53,196 nucleotides of DNA, from assembly GCA_019135895.1 (NCBI GenBank), contig JAGVVH010000560.1:1-53196 (forward strand), in the 5' to 3' direction. The translations under genes and the position numbers were made by a program. Below are positions 8,889-18,883 of the stretch, piece after piece (within the stretch, counting starts at the first letter, position 1; every line of letters begins with the position of its first letter). The stretch comes from Bacteroidota bacterium. Lineage in GTDB: Bacteria; Bacteroidota; Bacteroidia; Bacteroidales; WCHB1-69. The notes beneath the pieces are model-generated. The model was not told the DNA's origin. It worked only from the letters and a program-made list of their open reading frames with translations, and did no database searches.

Positions 8889-9281
8889 ATGAATATGGCT
8901 TTAGAAATTAATGGAAGACTAATCCAAAAATTAGAATTGCAATCTGGAATGAGTAAGTCGGGTTCTAATTGGCAAAAACAGGAGTTTATAATTGAAACGG
9001 ATGAACAATATCCTAAGAAAATTTGTGCAAACTTATGGGGTGATAAAATAGATATGCTTTCTTCAATCAATATCGGAGATAATGTAGTTCTCTCATTTAA
9101 CCTTGAATCAAGAGAATATAACGGAAAATGGTATACGGATGTTAAAGCGTGGAAACTCGAAAAGCAATCTGTAAACCAATCAACAACTCAATCTTCTCCC
9201 GATACAATTCCAATGCCTTCAGATTCTGACGATTTTCTTAGCATATCAGCTGAAGACGATGTTAATGACTTGCCCTTTTAA
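8889..9281 (+). CDS. DUF3127 OB-fold protein with SSB-like acidic tail
   Basis: A 130-residue protein of the Bacteroidota family DUF3127. The N-terminal 95 residues carry the family signature: INGRLIQKL, SNWQKQEFIIET, YPKKICANLWG and 'SREYNGKWYTDVKAWKLE'. This is predicted to be an OB-fold. A Ser/Thr/Gln-rich linker (about 96-112) leads to an acidic end, SAEDDVNDLPF. That ending closely resembles the C-terminal tip of bacterial single-strand DNA-binding proteins (DDDIPF), which docks repair and replication enzymes. ATG codons at 8889 and 8895 are both plausible starts; the second gives MALEINGR. No promoter element was seen. The NlpC/P60 gene starts 2 bases after the stop. Confidence 0.85.
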   Translation: MNMALEINGRLIQKLELQSGMSKSGSNWQKQEFIIETDEQYPKKICANLWGDKIDMLSSINIGDNVVLSFNLESREYNGKWYTDVKAWKLEKQSVNQSTTQSSPDTIPMPSDSDDFLSISAEDDVNDLPF

Positions 9282-9283
9282 TC

Positions 9284-10072
9284 ATGTTTGGGGTTTGTAA
9301 TCTCTCGGTTATTCCTCTTAGGAGTGAGCCATCTGAAAAAGCAGAAATGAGTTCTCAACTTCTGTTTGGAGATGCTTATTCAATTCTTGAAAAAAAAGAG
9401 AAATGGCTTCTGATTAAAACTTTTGACTGTGGTTTTGAGGCATGGATGGATGCAAAACTTCATAACCCTCTCCATGAAAAAGACCTTGACGCTTACCTGC
9501 TAGCCGACAAATATATGGTTAAAGATTTGCTTTTTTTTATTACAGATTTTGAAACCAATATCAGTTTTCCCATTTTTATCGGATCTTCATTTCCATACCC
9601 AAATAATGATTTGTTGATATTGGGAAGTAGCATCTTTATTGTGAAGTTGCCGACTACTCCTGAACCTAAAACTCATCCTGAACTTTCTGAAAAACAAATT
9701 TCTATGATGAGTTTTGCTTCAACTTACCTCGAAGCTCCCTATCTATGGGGTGGACGAACTCCTGCCGGTATTGATTGTTCAGGGTTTGTGCAAGTGGTTT
9801 TTAAAAGCGTTGGAATTCAATTGCCGCGGAATTCTTCAGATCAGGTTTTATTTGGTGATAATGTGTATTTTGTGGAAGAATCAAAAATTGGCGATGTTGC
9901 TTTCTTTCATAATGACGAAGGAAAAATTAATCATACCGGTATCGTTTGTGGAATGAATAAAATTATTCATGCCAGTGGAAAAGTGAGAATTGATTTGCTC
10001 GATTCAAACGGAATCTATAATAAAAATTTGGAAAAATATTCTCACAATTTACGTGTAATCAAAAGATTATAA
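9284..10072 (+). CDS. NlpC/P60 family (C40) cell-wall peptidase with SH3-like N-terminus
   Basis: A 262-residue cysteine peptidase, probably a D-gamma-glutamyl-meso-diaminopimelate endopeptidase acting on peptidoglycan peptides. Residues 1-125 form bacterial SH3-like modules (VCNLSVIPLRSEPSEKAEMS; ...GFEAWMDAKL). The NlpC/P60 domain covers about 135-262. Its catalytic Cys165 sits in AGIDCSGFVQ, His217 in INHTGIV and the third polar residue His229 in KIIHASG. No signal peptide is visible, so either export depends on another route or the protein is cytosolic and recycles muropeptides, as YkfC-like enzymes do. The adjacent stop-start spacing with the genes on both sides suggests an operon. Confidence 0.9.
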   Translation: MFGVCNLSVIPLRSEPSEKAEMSSQLLFGDAYSILEKKEKWLLIKTFDCGFEAWMDAKLHNPLHEKDLDAYLLADKYMVKDLLFFITDFETNISFPIFIGSSFPYPNNDLLILGSSIFIVKLPTTPEPKTHPELSEKQISMMSFASTYLEAPYLWGGRTPAGIDCSGFVQVVFKSVGIQLPRNSSDQVLFGDNVYFVEESKIGDVAFFHNDEGKINHTGIVCGMNKIIHASGKVRIDLLDSNGIYNKNLEKYSHNLRVIKRL

Positions 10073-10075
10073 GTG

Positions 10076-10609
10076 ATGAGCCCTCTAATCGGTAATAGTA
10101 TCGCTCTTCGTGCTATGGAGCCTTCAGACCTGGAACTGCTCTATCAATGGGAAAATGATCCGGAAGTCTGGATTGTTAGTAATACCCAAATTCCTTATTC
10201 TAAATATCTGCTTAAAAATTTTATTGACAATGCCGGGCAGGATATCTATTCTTCTAAACAACTCAGACTGATGATCGTAGAGATTACCTCCGGTAAAACT
10301 GTCGGAATTATTGATATTTTTGACTTTGATCCTTTTCATCAACGTGCAGGAGTAGGAATACTTATTGATAAAAAATCAAGAAATCATGGCTATGCTTCAG
10401 AATCAATATGCCTGGTTAAAAATTATGCCTTTAATGTCTTGTTGATGCATCAACTTTATTGCAATATTTTGGAGGATAATGAAATAAGCCTTAAACTCTT
10501 TGTTAATAACGGATTTTCTGTTTCAGGAAGATGTAATGAGTGGATAAAAACGAAGGATGGTTTTAAGGATGCATTTTTCTTACAATGTTTTAATAATCTC
10601 AGAAAGTAA
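10076..10609 (+). CDS. GNAT family N-acetyltransferase
   Basis: A 177-residue acetyl-CoA-dependent N-acetyltransferase of the RimJ/RimL-SpeG branch. The N-terminal 'ALRAMEPSDLELLYQWENDPEVW' is the usual opening of this branch. The central acetyl-CoA-binding loop corresponds to 'GVGILIDKKSRNHGYASES', with the last part of the Q/RxxGxG/A motif replaced by RNHGYA. The C-terminal 'LKLFVNNGFSVSGRCNEWI' is the conserved beta-bulge region. The frame also opens with GTG at 10073 directly after the upstream stop; I prefer the ATG at 10076. The substrate is unknown; SpeG-like members use polyamines and RimL-like members use ribosomal protein N-termini. Confidence 0.85.
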   Translation: MSPLIGNSIALRAMEPSDLELLYQWENDPEVWIVSNTQIPYSKYLLKNFIDNAGQDIYSSKQLRLMIVEITSGKTVGIIDIFDFDPFHQRAGVGILIDKKSRNHGYASESICLVKNYAFNVLLMHQLYCNILEDNEISLKLFVNNGFSVSGRCNEWIKTKDGFKDAFFLQCFNNLRK

Positions 10610-10624
10610 TTAATTTTTTCGGCA

Positions 10625-11635
10625 ATGAAAAAAGTCTTTATCGCAGTTTCTCTTCTCATGTTTTCTTTTTTGCTATTTCTTGCTGTCATCTTTTTCTTTC
10701 CCAATGTTCAAAATAAAACAACTCAGTCACTATACATCTCTCAACATACTACTTATAGTCAACTACTTAATTCTCTTGAAGAAAATAAAATCCTTAAAAG
10801 TGAATTTACTTTTACTATTGCCTCCAAATTGATGCTATATAAAGATATCCTTCCCGGAAAATATGTTTTTTATCCTTCTGAGAATAATTTTAATATGATT
10901 CTTACTTTGAGAAAGGGCCAGCATTATCCGGTAAAATTCACTTTTAATAATGTCCGAACCAAAGAAAAATTTGTTGAAAGGGTAGGAGACCGTTTCCTGT
11001 TTTCAAGGGAGGAATTAGTTTCAGTTTTGAATGATTCGCAATTTTTGGCAAACTATAATCTGACCCCTGAAAATGCCCTAGCAATTTTTATTCCTGATAG
11101 CTATGAATTCTATTTTGATATTACTGCAGAAGATTTCTTTGATAAGATGTACAGTTATTATGAAAGATTCTGGAATGGAAAACGTACTCAAATTGCTGAC
11201 TCTATTGGCCTTTCTCCTCTTCAGGTTGTGACTCTCGCTTCTATTGTGGAAGAAGAAAATCATCATCCGGAAGAAAAAAGTATTATTGCCGGATTATATA
11301 TCAACCGTTTAAGAAAAGATATGAAGCTTGAAGCTGACCCTACTGTAAAATTTGCTGTTGGAGATTTTACATTAAAGCGTATTCTACTAAAACACATTTC
11401 AGTTAATTCTCCCTATAATACCTATCAACACAAAGGGTTGCCTCCCGGCCCGATTCGTATTCCTGAGAAATCTACTGTTGATTCCGTCCTGAATTTTAAG
11501 CAGCACAACTATTTGTATATGTGTGCGAAGGAAGATTTTTCCGGCTACCATAATTTTGCTGTAACGCCTGCTGAACATGCCCGGAATGCTGCAAGATATC
11601 ACAGCGCCCTTGATAAAAGAAAAATTGAACCCTGA
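10625..11635 (+). CDS. mltG: endolytic murein transglycosylase MltG
   Basis: A 336-residue inner-membrane lytic transglycosylase that cuts nascent glycan strands and so sets their length. One N-terminal membrane helix (about residues 5-25) is followed by a LysM-like region and then the YceG catalytic domain. The hallmark 'LASIVEEENHHPEEKSIIAG' carries the catalytic Glu at about residue 209. It is followed by YINRLRKDMKLEADPTV, 'SPYNTYQHKGLPPGPI' and the end motif GYHNFAVT...HARNAARY. It lies 15 bases after the acetyltransferase gene, so it is likely cotranscribed with the NlpC/P60 and GNAT genes. Length is normal for the family. Confidence 0.94.
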   Translation: MKKVFIAVSLLMFSFLLFLAVIFFFPNVQNKTTQSLYISQHTTYSQLLNSLEENKILKSEFTFTIASKLMLYKDILPGKYVFYPSENNFNMILTLRKGQHYPVKFTFNNVRTKEKFVERVGDRFLFSREELVSVLNDSQFLANYNLTPENALAIFIPDSYEFYFDITAEDFFDKMYSYYERFWNGKRTQIADSIGLSPLQVVTLASIVEEENHHPEEKSIIAGLYINRLRKDMKLEADPTVKFAVGDFTLKRILLKHISVNSPYNTYQHKGLPPGPIRIPEKSTVDSVLNFKQHNYLYMCAKEDFSGYHNFAVTPAEHARNAARYHSALDKRKIEP

Positions 11636-12004
11636 TCTTTTTGCTTTTTTTAAACAAATCACATATATCGGACTTCGTAAGATATGGAGGCGTTATAATA
11701 AATTATGATCCGGAATCTTTTCTCAAAATTTTTATTCTTAATTTTTTGAGGATCCAAGCTGATATTTGGTTTTTATTCAGAAAAAGCGTACTAAAATATC
11801 AATTCTGAATCATTTTTTTTAAAAAAGTTGAATTTTAAATGTGTATAAAAATTTTTTTTATACATTTGTCAACATAGTTTTTGAGTGATTATTAAAGAAT
11901 TAATGAGCTTCATATATTAAATAGAAGTAATGTCTTTAGTCTTTTTTGTCACTATAACTCGGATATTTTTCTGGGAGGATTTTAAGAAGACAAAATATTA
12001 CAAT
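11636..12004 (+). other. intergenic region before the adhesin gene
   Basis: A 369-base noncoding, very AT-rich stretch. It holds two inverted repeats: CTCAAAA/TTTTGAG (11722-11728 and 11744-11750) and ATTCAGAA/TTCTGAAT (11775-11782 and 11803-11810). The second is followed by a run of T, so it may terminate mltG transcription. A candidate -7 element lies at 11861-11868. The leader from there to the adhesin ATG would be about 130 bases. No recognisable riboswitch was seen. Confidence 0.4.
11861..11868 (+). promoter_or_regulatory. candidate -7 element upstream of the adhesin gene
   Basis: TACATTTG fits TAnnTTTG. It lies 136 bases before the chosen ATG, giving an unusually long leader for this window, so the call is weak. 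Confidence 0.3.
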
Positions 12005-15000
12005 ATGAAAAAATTAGTTACAAATTTTCAGCTATTAAATCTGTTATTTGTCATTTGTTTTTTATTTTTCTATGTGCAAAGTCGTGCTCAAACTATATGG
12101 AACGGTACAAGTGATGTCTCTTGGTATGACTCAACCCAAACTGTTTTAACTATTTCTACTGCTGAGCAATTGGCAGGTCTTGCAACCTTGGTGAATTCCG
12201 GAATAACCTTTGCTGGGGTGACTGTAACTCTAGAAAACGACATTTGGCTTAATTCCAATGTGTATAATTTCAACAATTGGGTTCCAATCGGTGGAGATCC
12301 GACAGCTACTTCTGAATTTGGGATTATTCCCAATTCTTTTCAAGGAATCTTTGACGGAAATTATCATGTTATACATAACCTATATTGTAATAAAACGGGG
12401 TATTTTCAAGCCGGTTTTTTTGGTGCAATCAAGGGTAATGTCACAGTTAAGAATCTTGCTTTTATAAATCCAACCCTTATTGCAATGGGGATGGAAGGAG
12501 TCATTACAGGATATGTGGATTATGGAGTTAGTTACATAAAAAACTGTATGATTATTAATGCCTCTGTTACGGGAGGGCCAACTACGAATTACATTGGCTG
12601 CCTTATAGGTGGGACAAATAATCTTAATTCTTGTACTGTTTACGTACAAAATTGTGGAATGACCGGAACTGTTTCCGGAAATTATTCAGGTGGTATGGCT
12701 GGAAAAGGAGACGCAATCCGCGCAACGAATTGTTATTTTGCCGGTACTATTACGCCAGGAACAGGACAACCAACTAGTTATGGAGGAATGACTGCATGGG
12801 GTGGTAATTCGTTTACTAATTGCTATTCCAATATTATGGAAGGTTCATTAGCTTCACGTAGTGGTACCGTAATGAGTTTGTCGGATATGTTATTGTATTC
12901 CTTTGTTACAACATTGGGAGATACAATTTATAAAGAAGATTGTGCTCTTAATAACGGATATCCAATTCTTGCTTGGATGCATTGTGGAGTTCCAATAACT
13001 GGAATTACTAATATTTGTGTGGGAGAAAGTACTACTTTAACAGCATCCGGATATGAGTCCTATCAATGGAGTACAGGAGCAACAACAACTTCTATCACGG
13101 TTTCACCTACAACAACAACCAATTATTATGTGACGGGCACCAATAGCATAAGTCCTTCTTTAGTGGATACAGTGACAGTATTTGTGACCCCACAGGCTGT
13201 GATAAATGCTTCTATTATGCCATCATTTGATGGAAATATTCATGGTACAATCTCGCCAAGTACTTCTTCTTTTCCATGCTTGAATACACAACCCATTTCT
13301 TACGCCATAACACCTGATTTGGGATGGCATATATTGATGATTGTGGTTAATGATTCCATTTATAGAGGAGAAAATCCGAATGACGGAGCCGTAGTGAATT
13401 TTACTTATGATCCTCACGGAACAGTTGGTAATGTAAATGTTTATTTAAGCAATAAGTATACAATTACTACGAGGACTGTATTAAATGATAGTGCAAATAC
13501 GGTGTTGAACGGAGGAACTCTTGGGTTGGTAACACCATGGGTCTCCGGTGGAGTTGTAAATTTTCAGGCTTTAATTGATACTACTTATCATTTTTATGAA
13601 ACAGCCAGATATCATATCTATGATGTTGAATTGGATGGGGTTTCTCAAGGACCGATTCATTCATTGGACTTTTTCTCATTAAATGCCCATCATTCTATAA
13701 CTGTTATTTATTATGATGATTGTGGAATTTCTTCATTCCCTTACAGTCAGAATTTTAATGCATCCTCTTCATATTCTGATTGCTGGTCAAGATTAAGTAC
13801 CTATTCTTCAACTTATCCCTATCCCATTTCAACTCAGTATTACAGCTCCCCGTACTCATTATTTTTTAGAACCTCTTCCAATACTTATACAATGGCAATT
13901 TTACCGCTGATTGATTCTGTAATACCGATAAATTCTTTTCAGGTAAGTTATATGGTAAAATCTGAAACTACATCAGGTACTTTTCAAGTTGGAGTGATGA
14001 CCGAACCTACAAATGATTCGACATTTGAAGTTGTTGAAACGGTTAATTTTGCTTCTACCAACTGGATGGAAAATTTAACCTATTTATTAGGTTATTCGGG
14101 GAATGGACATTATATTGCTTTTAAATGGAGTGGTGCAAATTATTATTCTCTATTTCTTGATGATATCGTTGTTGATTATATTCCGGATTGTGCACCGGTT
14201 AGAAATCTTTCCGTTAGCAATATTGCCAGCACATCAGCAATGCTATCCTGGACTAATAGCGTAACCAATCCTAATGGTTATGTGGTTGAATATTCTATTA
14301 TGGGTTCCGGAAGTTGGGCTTCTGATTTTACAACTTCTAATTCTTGTATTTTAAGCGGCTTATCGGAAACGACTAGATATGAAGCCAGAGTTAAAGCATC
14401 CTGTTTATCCTCTGAAAGTGAATGGCTTACTGTTGAGTTTACTACTTTATGTAGTACTTATGAGGGAGATACAATTGGAATCGGAACTAATTCCACTAAT
14501 GGAGAATATATTCCGACACAGACTTGTTATAAATATTCATGTACAGAACAGATTTTTCGGGCTTCAGAATTAAATTTAAACCCCCAAGAAATTAATACTC
14601 TTGCTTTTCAATATTTTTATTCCAACCCGGCAACCAGAAATATTGATATTTATTTGGGGCATACAACAAATTCAGTTTATACAACTACATCAAGTTGGAT
14701 TCCCGATACAATACTAACAAAAGTATTCAGCGGAAATGTTACTTTTAATAATGAAGGACCAAATTATTGGTTTAAAATAACATTGGATACTGTTTTCCAA
14801 TATAACGGTATTGATAATTTAGTTGTTTTAGTTGACGATAATACTGGTAGCTTTCATAATACTGGTTCAAAATTTTATACTCACTCTGTTACAGGTAACA
14901 GCAGTATTTATTTTTATGAGGATTATACTAATATTAATCCGTCTTCTCCATCTGCTGACTTTTCAGGAGTAGTGGCAAATAGAAATAATATTCAATTTTT

Positions 15001-18000
15001 GCATTGCGCTCATTCATCTTGTGCTACTCCTAATATTTTTACCGCTGGTAATATTAACTCAAACAGTGTGAATTTGAGTTGGTTTGAGGGAGGAACTTCT
15101 TCACAATATGAACTTGAGTATAAAATTTCGACAGATACTACCTGGATTTCTCTCGGGACTGTTGGTAATACTTTATTCAATCTTACAGGGTTAAACCCCG
15201 GTACTGCATATGATGTAAGAGTAAGATCAATTTGTAGCAGTTCGGAAGTTAGTGAATGGGCATCGTTGTCTTTTATTACAGCTTGTGATGCAGTATCCAT
15301 TCCTTATAGAGAGAATTTCGATTCTTATGACATATCCGATGTTTTTCCGATTTGCTGGTCAAGAATGTCAACTGTTTCGGGTCGAGAACCTTATCTTGTA
15401 TCTCGTGTTGGTGAAAATATAAGTACTCCGAATGCATTGGATTTTAATTCTACATCAAGTGGTTATAATCTTGCCATCATGCCGGAGATTAACTCAAGTT
15501 TTCCGATTTTTCAATTACAACTTACGTTTTGGACTATGTGCCAAGCTTTAAATAATGGTGATTTTATTGTGGGAGTGTTGTCTGATCCTGATAGCGTTTC
15601 TTCATTTGTCCCGATAGATACAATAGTTTGCTCGGCTGCATTTCATTGGGAAGAATTTGAAGTGCCATTAAATAATTATCACGGAACAGGCCATTATATC
15701 GCCTTTATGTGGAGTAATTCAAATAATAATACTCATCTAATAGATAATATTATCGTAGATTATATTCATTTATGTATAAAACCAAATAACTTATATACTG
15801 ATAATATAACTGCCATATCTGCTGATTTATATTGGAATGAGAGAGGGAATGCTACTAATTGGAATATAGAATATGGGCCAAGTGGATTTACTTTAGGTAA
15901 TGGAATTTTTGACACTTCTTCAAATACATACGCTACTTTATCCGGATTAAACGCCAATACATTGTATGATGTTTATGTTCAATCTAATTGTGGAAGTGAT
16001 AACAGTCTTTGGTCTAATGCAACCTCTTTTAGAACGCATTGTGATGCTGTTTCTGTTTTGCCTTATACTGAAAATTTTGATACTTATGGAACTACTTCCG
16101 GAACATTTCCTGATTGCTGGTCTCGTCCGGTTATGTATAGTAATTATCCGTCAATAAGTACTTCTTATTATCAGAGTGCCCCGGCAAGTCTAATGTTTTA
16201 TACCCATTTATCAACTTATGCTCTTACTCCTCAATTTAACAGAGGCGTAGATTCACTTATGGTTTCTTTTTGGCTGAAAATGGAAAGTACTTCTTATTCC
16301 GGGATTATTCAGGTAGGAGTGATGAGTAATGATACAGATATTACTACTTTTGATACTATTGCGACAATTAATCCTACATCTACAGATTGGAGTTTTTATG
16401 AAATTTCACTAGACTCAACCCATTATTACGGAAATGGATATTATATTGCTTTTAAACATGTTAGTAATAATTATTATAATTATTGGTTGGATGATGTTAC
16501 GGTAGATTATATTCCGTCTTGTTTAAAACCGGATAGTCTGGTTTGCTCAAATATTACTACAAATAGTGTGAATGTATCGTGGAGAGAAAGAGGAACTGCA
16601 ACAGTATGGAATGTAGAATACGGACCAAGCGGTTTTATTCAGGGCACGGGAACAATTCTTTCCGGAATTTCTAATCCATGTACACTTCCTGGATTGAATC
16701 CTTCAACAACTTATGACGTATATGTTCAATCCAATTGCGGAGGTTCAGAAACAAGTTCTTGGTCATTAGGAACATCGTTTTTAACAAATCAAATCCCAAT
16801 AAATGTTCCTTTTACTATTGATTTTGAAGATACATTGGAAAATTCCAACTGGTCAATTATTAACGGAACCTGTTTAAACAAATGGATAATTGGAACTGCA
16901 GTTAATAATTCCTTTCCCGGCGTCAATTCTTTATATGTTTCTGATGACGGAGGTTTGTCAAATACATATAATACGGGTCCTTCTTCTACGGTATGGACTT
17001 ATCGGGATATATTTTTTACTCCAACAGCAGGAGATTATCAATTAAGTTTTGACTGGAGAGCATATGGAGAAGGTTCAATCAATAATCCCCATGACTATAT
17101 TAGACTTTATATCGGAGATCCTGCTGTTGTTACAGCTAATACAAATACTATAAATGCTCCGGCAAATTCCGTTGTTTTAAGAAATTTTTTGTTTCTTTCT
17201 TCAAATTGGATTTCTGATAGTTTAACTTTAAGTGCAAACTATGCCGGAACTATTAAGAGGCTTTATTTTGTTTGGAAAAACGATGTTTTTGGTGGAACAA
17301 ATCCTCCGGGAGCAATTGATAATATTACGTTGATTGCAACTTCATGTGCCACACCCTCTTATTTAACAGTAGGGAATATCTCCACTTCTTCTGTTGACCT
17401 TGGATGGACAGTCGGGAATAGTGAAACCAGTTGGGATATTGAATATGGTGCCAAAGGGTTTATTCATGGAAATGGTACTATCGTTTCTTCAACTGATACT
17501 ACATTAACAATAGGTAGTTTAACAGATGCTACAGAGTATGATGTTTATATTCGCTCTAATTGTGGTAGTGGCGACTTTAGTTATTGGTTTGGCCCTGTTA
17601 CTTTTACAACTTTCTGTTTACCTTCAAGTCTCCCATACAGTGAAAATTTTGATTCTTATACTGATTGGCAATCACCTATTTGTTGGGAAAAATTAGAATC
17701 TCCAAATAGTGGAAGTGCCAGTACTGGGTTCGCATACGTTTTTTCTAACTATTATTTTAGTAGCCCCAGATCTTTGAAAATTGGTACAATTTCAGGGTCT
17801 ACTTCATATTATGGTTTTATCAGAACTAATCAGCTAAATGTTCCTGATTTTAGTAATATTCAACTTTCGTTTAAAGGAATGAAATCTTACGGAAGCACAA
17901 AACCTTTGATAGTAGGTATTATGTCTGATACCACTGATATTACTTCAATTATTATTTTGGATACTGTTGAAAATATGACTTCTACTTGGACTGATTATGT

Positions 18001-18874
18001 AATTCTATTGTCATCATATAATGGCTCCGGGAAGTATGTTGTTATTGGAGTTCCTCCCGGTATTAATGAGTATTGTTCCTATTGTGTGGATAATTTATTG
18101 ATAGATTATCCACCTCAACAGGATACTTGTTCTGTCCCTAATAATTTAACAGTGTCAAATATTGCAGATGTAACTGCAGATATTTATTGGACACCCGGAG
18201 GTAATGATACAACTTGGATTGTTGAATATAAAACTTTAATGGAAACTGATTATAATTCTGTGAGTTGTAATTCTCCATCCTATCATTTTACCGGATTAAC
18301 ACAATTAACCCAATACAATGTCAGATTGAAAGCAGTTTGCGGAACTGATAATGAAAGTGATTATGTAATAACGAATTTTACTACAACTCAAACTGGACAA
18401 AATACCTTTATTATAACGGCAACCTCCGGAACAAACGGGTCTATTTCTCCTTCTGGACAAGTTCAGGTTGTTCAAGGTGGAAATCAGACTTTTATTATTA
18501 CCCCTGATCAAGACTATTCTGTGTCAGATGTATTAGTAGATAATATTAGTCAGGGATCAATTTCAAGTTGTTCGTTTTTTGATGTACAGTCAGATCATAC
18601 AATACACGTTTCTTTCACTTTGGGTATTGTAGAAAACAATTTGCAAAATAGTATTGTTATTTTCCCGAACCCGGCCAATGACCTTTTGAATATTAAATTG
18701 TCAGAATATTTTGAAAGTATCGAAATAACCAATATCATAGGACAGGTGCTATATAGCAATAAAGTCACTGATTCATTCATGCAGATAAACATCTCTTCTT
18801 TTTCTTCAGGATTCTATTTCATTCGTCTTAAAGGGAAGGAGAAAACGGCAACAAAGCAGTTTATTAAGGAATAA
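12005..18874 (+). CDS. giant secreted multidomain adhesin, T9SS type A
   Basis: A 2289-residue surface protein. The frame opens at 11930, but the ATG at 12005 gives a standard signal peptide (MKKLVTNF...VQSRAQ), so I start there. Parts in order: GLUG/beta-helix-like N-terminal region (about 30-320, e.g. GIFDGNYHVIHNL, GFFGAIKGNVTVKNLAFINP); an Ig/PKD-like domain (about 325-400); a repeated-strand region (to about 570); then six tandem modules starting near 13730, 14460, 15299, 16060, 16804 and 17629. Most modules pair a jelly-roll/MAM-like 'PY.ENFDSY...CW' domain with a fibronectin-III domain ending in a variant of 'YDVYVQSNCGS'. A glycine-rich ITATSGTNGSISPSG module and a T9SS type A sorting domain (PNPANDLLNI...FIRLKG...KQFIKE) close it. 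Export through T9SS is known for such C-termini; adhesion is inferred. Confidence 0.88.
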   Translation: MKKLVTNFQLLNLLFVICFLFFYVQSRAQTIWNGTSDVSWYDSTQTVLTISTAEQLAGLATLVNSGITFAGVTVTLENDIWLNSNVYNFNNWVPIGGDPTATSEFGIIPNSFQGIFDGNYHVIHNLYCNKTGYFQAGFFGAIKGNVTVKNLAFINPTLIAMGMEGVITGYVDYGVSYIKNCMIINASVTGGPTTNYIGCLIGGTNNLNSCTVYVQNCGMTGTVSGNYSGGMAGKGDAIRATNCYFAGTITPGTGQPTSYGGMTAWGGNSFTNCYSNIMEGSLASRSGTVMSLSDMLLYSFVTTLGDTIYKEDCALNNGYPILAWMHCGVPITGITNICVGESTTLTASGYESYQWSTGATTTSITVSPTTTTNYYVTGTNSISPSLVDTVTVFVTPQAVINASIMPSFDGNIHGTISPSTSSFPCLNTQPISYAITPDLGWHILMIVVNDSIYRGENPNDGAVVNFTYDPHGTVGNVNVYLSNKYTITTRTVLNDSANTVLNGGTLGLVTPWVSGGVVNFQALIDTTYHFYETARYHIYDVELDGVSQGPIHSLDFFSLNAHHSITVIYYDDCGISSFPYSQNFNASSSYSDCWSRLSTYSSTYPYPISTQYYSSPYSLFFRTSSNTYTMAILPLIDSVIPINSFQVSYMVKSETTSGTFQVGVMTEPTNDSTFEVVETVNFASTNWMENLTYLLGYSGNGHYIAFKWSGANYYSLFLDDIVVDYIPDCAPVRNLSVSNIASTSAMLSWTNSVTNPNGYVVEYSIMGSGSWASDFTTSNSCILSGLSETTRYEARVKASCLSSESEWLTVEFTTLCSTYEGDTIGIGTNSTNGEYIPTQTCYKYSCTEQIFRASELNLNPQEINTLAFQYFYSNPATRNIDIYLGHTTNSVYTTTSSWIPDTILTKVFSGNVTFNNEGPNYWFKITLDTVFQYNGIDNLVVLVDDNTGSFHNTGSKFYTHSVTGNSSIYFYEDYTNINPSSPSADFSGVVANRNNIQFLHCAHSSCATPNIFTAGNINSNSVNLSWFEGGTSSQYELEYKISTDTTWISLGTVGNTLFNLTGLNPGTAYDVRVRSICSSSEVSEWASLSFITACDAVSIPYRENFDSYDISDVFPICWSRMSTVSGREPYLVSRVGENISTPNALDFNSTSSGYNLAIMPEINSSFPIFQLQLTFWTMCQALNNGDFIVGVLSDPDSVSSFVPIDTIVCSAAFHWEEFEVPLNNYHGTGHYIAFMWSNSNNNTHLIDNIIVDYIHLCIKPNNLYTDNITAISADLYWNERGNATNWNIEYGPSGFTLGNGIFDTSSNTYATLSGLNANTLYDVYVQSNCGSDNSLWSNATSFRTHCDAVSVLPYTENFDTYGTTSGTFPDCWSRPVMYSNYPSISTSYYQSAPASLMFYTHLSTYALTPQFNRGVDSLMVSFWLKMESTSYSGIIQVGVMSNDTDITTFDTIATINPTSTDWSFYEISLDSTHYYGNGYYIAFKHVSNNYYNYWLDDVTVDYIPSCLKPDSLVCSNITTNSVNVSWRERGTATVWNVEYGPSGFIQGTGTILSGISNPCTLPGLNPSTTYDVYVQSNCGGSETSSWSLGTSFLTNQIPINVPFTIDFEDTLENSNWSIINGTCLNKWIIGTAVNNSFPGVNSLYVSDDGGLSNTYNTGPSSTVWTYRDIFFTPTAGDYQLSFDWRAYGEGSINNPHDYIRLYIGDPAVVTANTNTINAPANSVVLRNFLFLSSNWISDSLTLSANYAGTIKRLYFVWKNDVFGGTNPPGAIDNITLIATSCATPSYLTVGNISTSSVDLGWTVGNSETSWDIEYGAKGFIHGNGTIVSSTDTTLTIGSLTDATEYDVYIRSNCGSGDFSYWFGPVTFTTFCLPSSLPYSENFDSYTDWQSPICWEKLESPNSGSASTGFAYVFSNYYFSSPRSLKIGTISGSTSYYGFIRTNQLNVPDFSNIQLSFKGMKSYGSTKPLIVGIMSDTTDITSIIILDTVENMTSTWTDYVILLSSYNGSGKYVVIGVPPGINEYCSYCVDNLLIDYPPQQDTCSVPNNLTVSNIADVTADIYWTPGGNDTTWIVEYKTLMETDYNSVSCNSPSYHFTGLTQLTQYNVRLKAVCGTDNESDYVITNFTTTQTGQNTFIITATSGTNGSISPSGQVQVVQGGNQTFIITPDQDYSVSDVLVDNISQGSISSCSFFDVQSDHTIHVSFTLGIVENNLQNSIVIFPNPANDLLNIKLSEYFESIEITNIIGQVLYSNKVTDSFMQINISSFSSGFYFIRLKGKEKTATKQFIKE

Positions 18875-18883
18875 AATAATAAG

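Noticed and set aside
11930..12004. N-terminal extension of the giant adhesin
   Set aside because: The extra 25 residues would precede a standard signal peptide that starts at the Met codon at 12005.
11875..12004. Riboswitch in the long adhesin leader
   Set aside because: No known aptamer pattern or stable compact structure could be seen.
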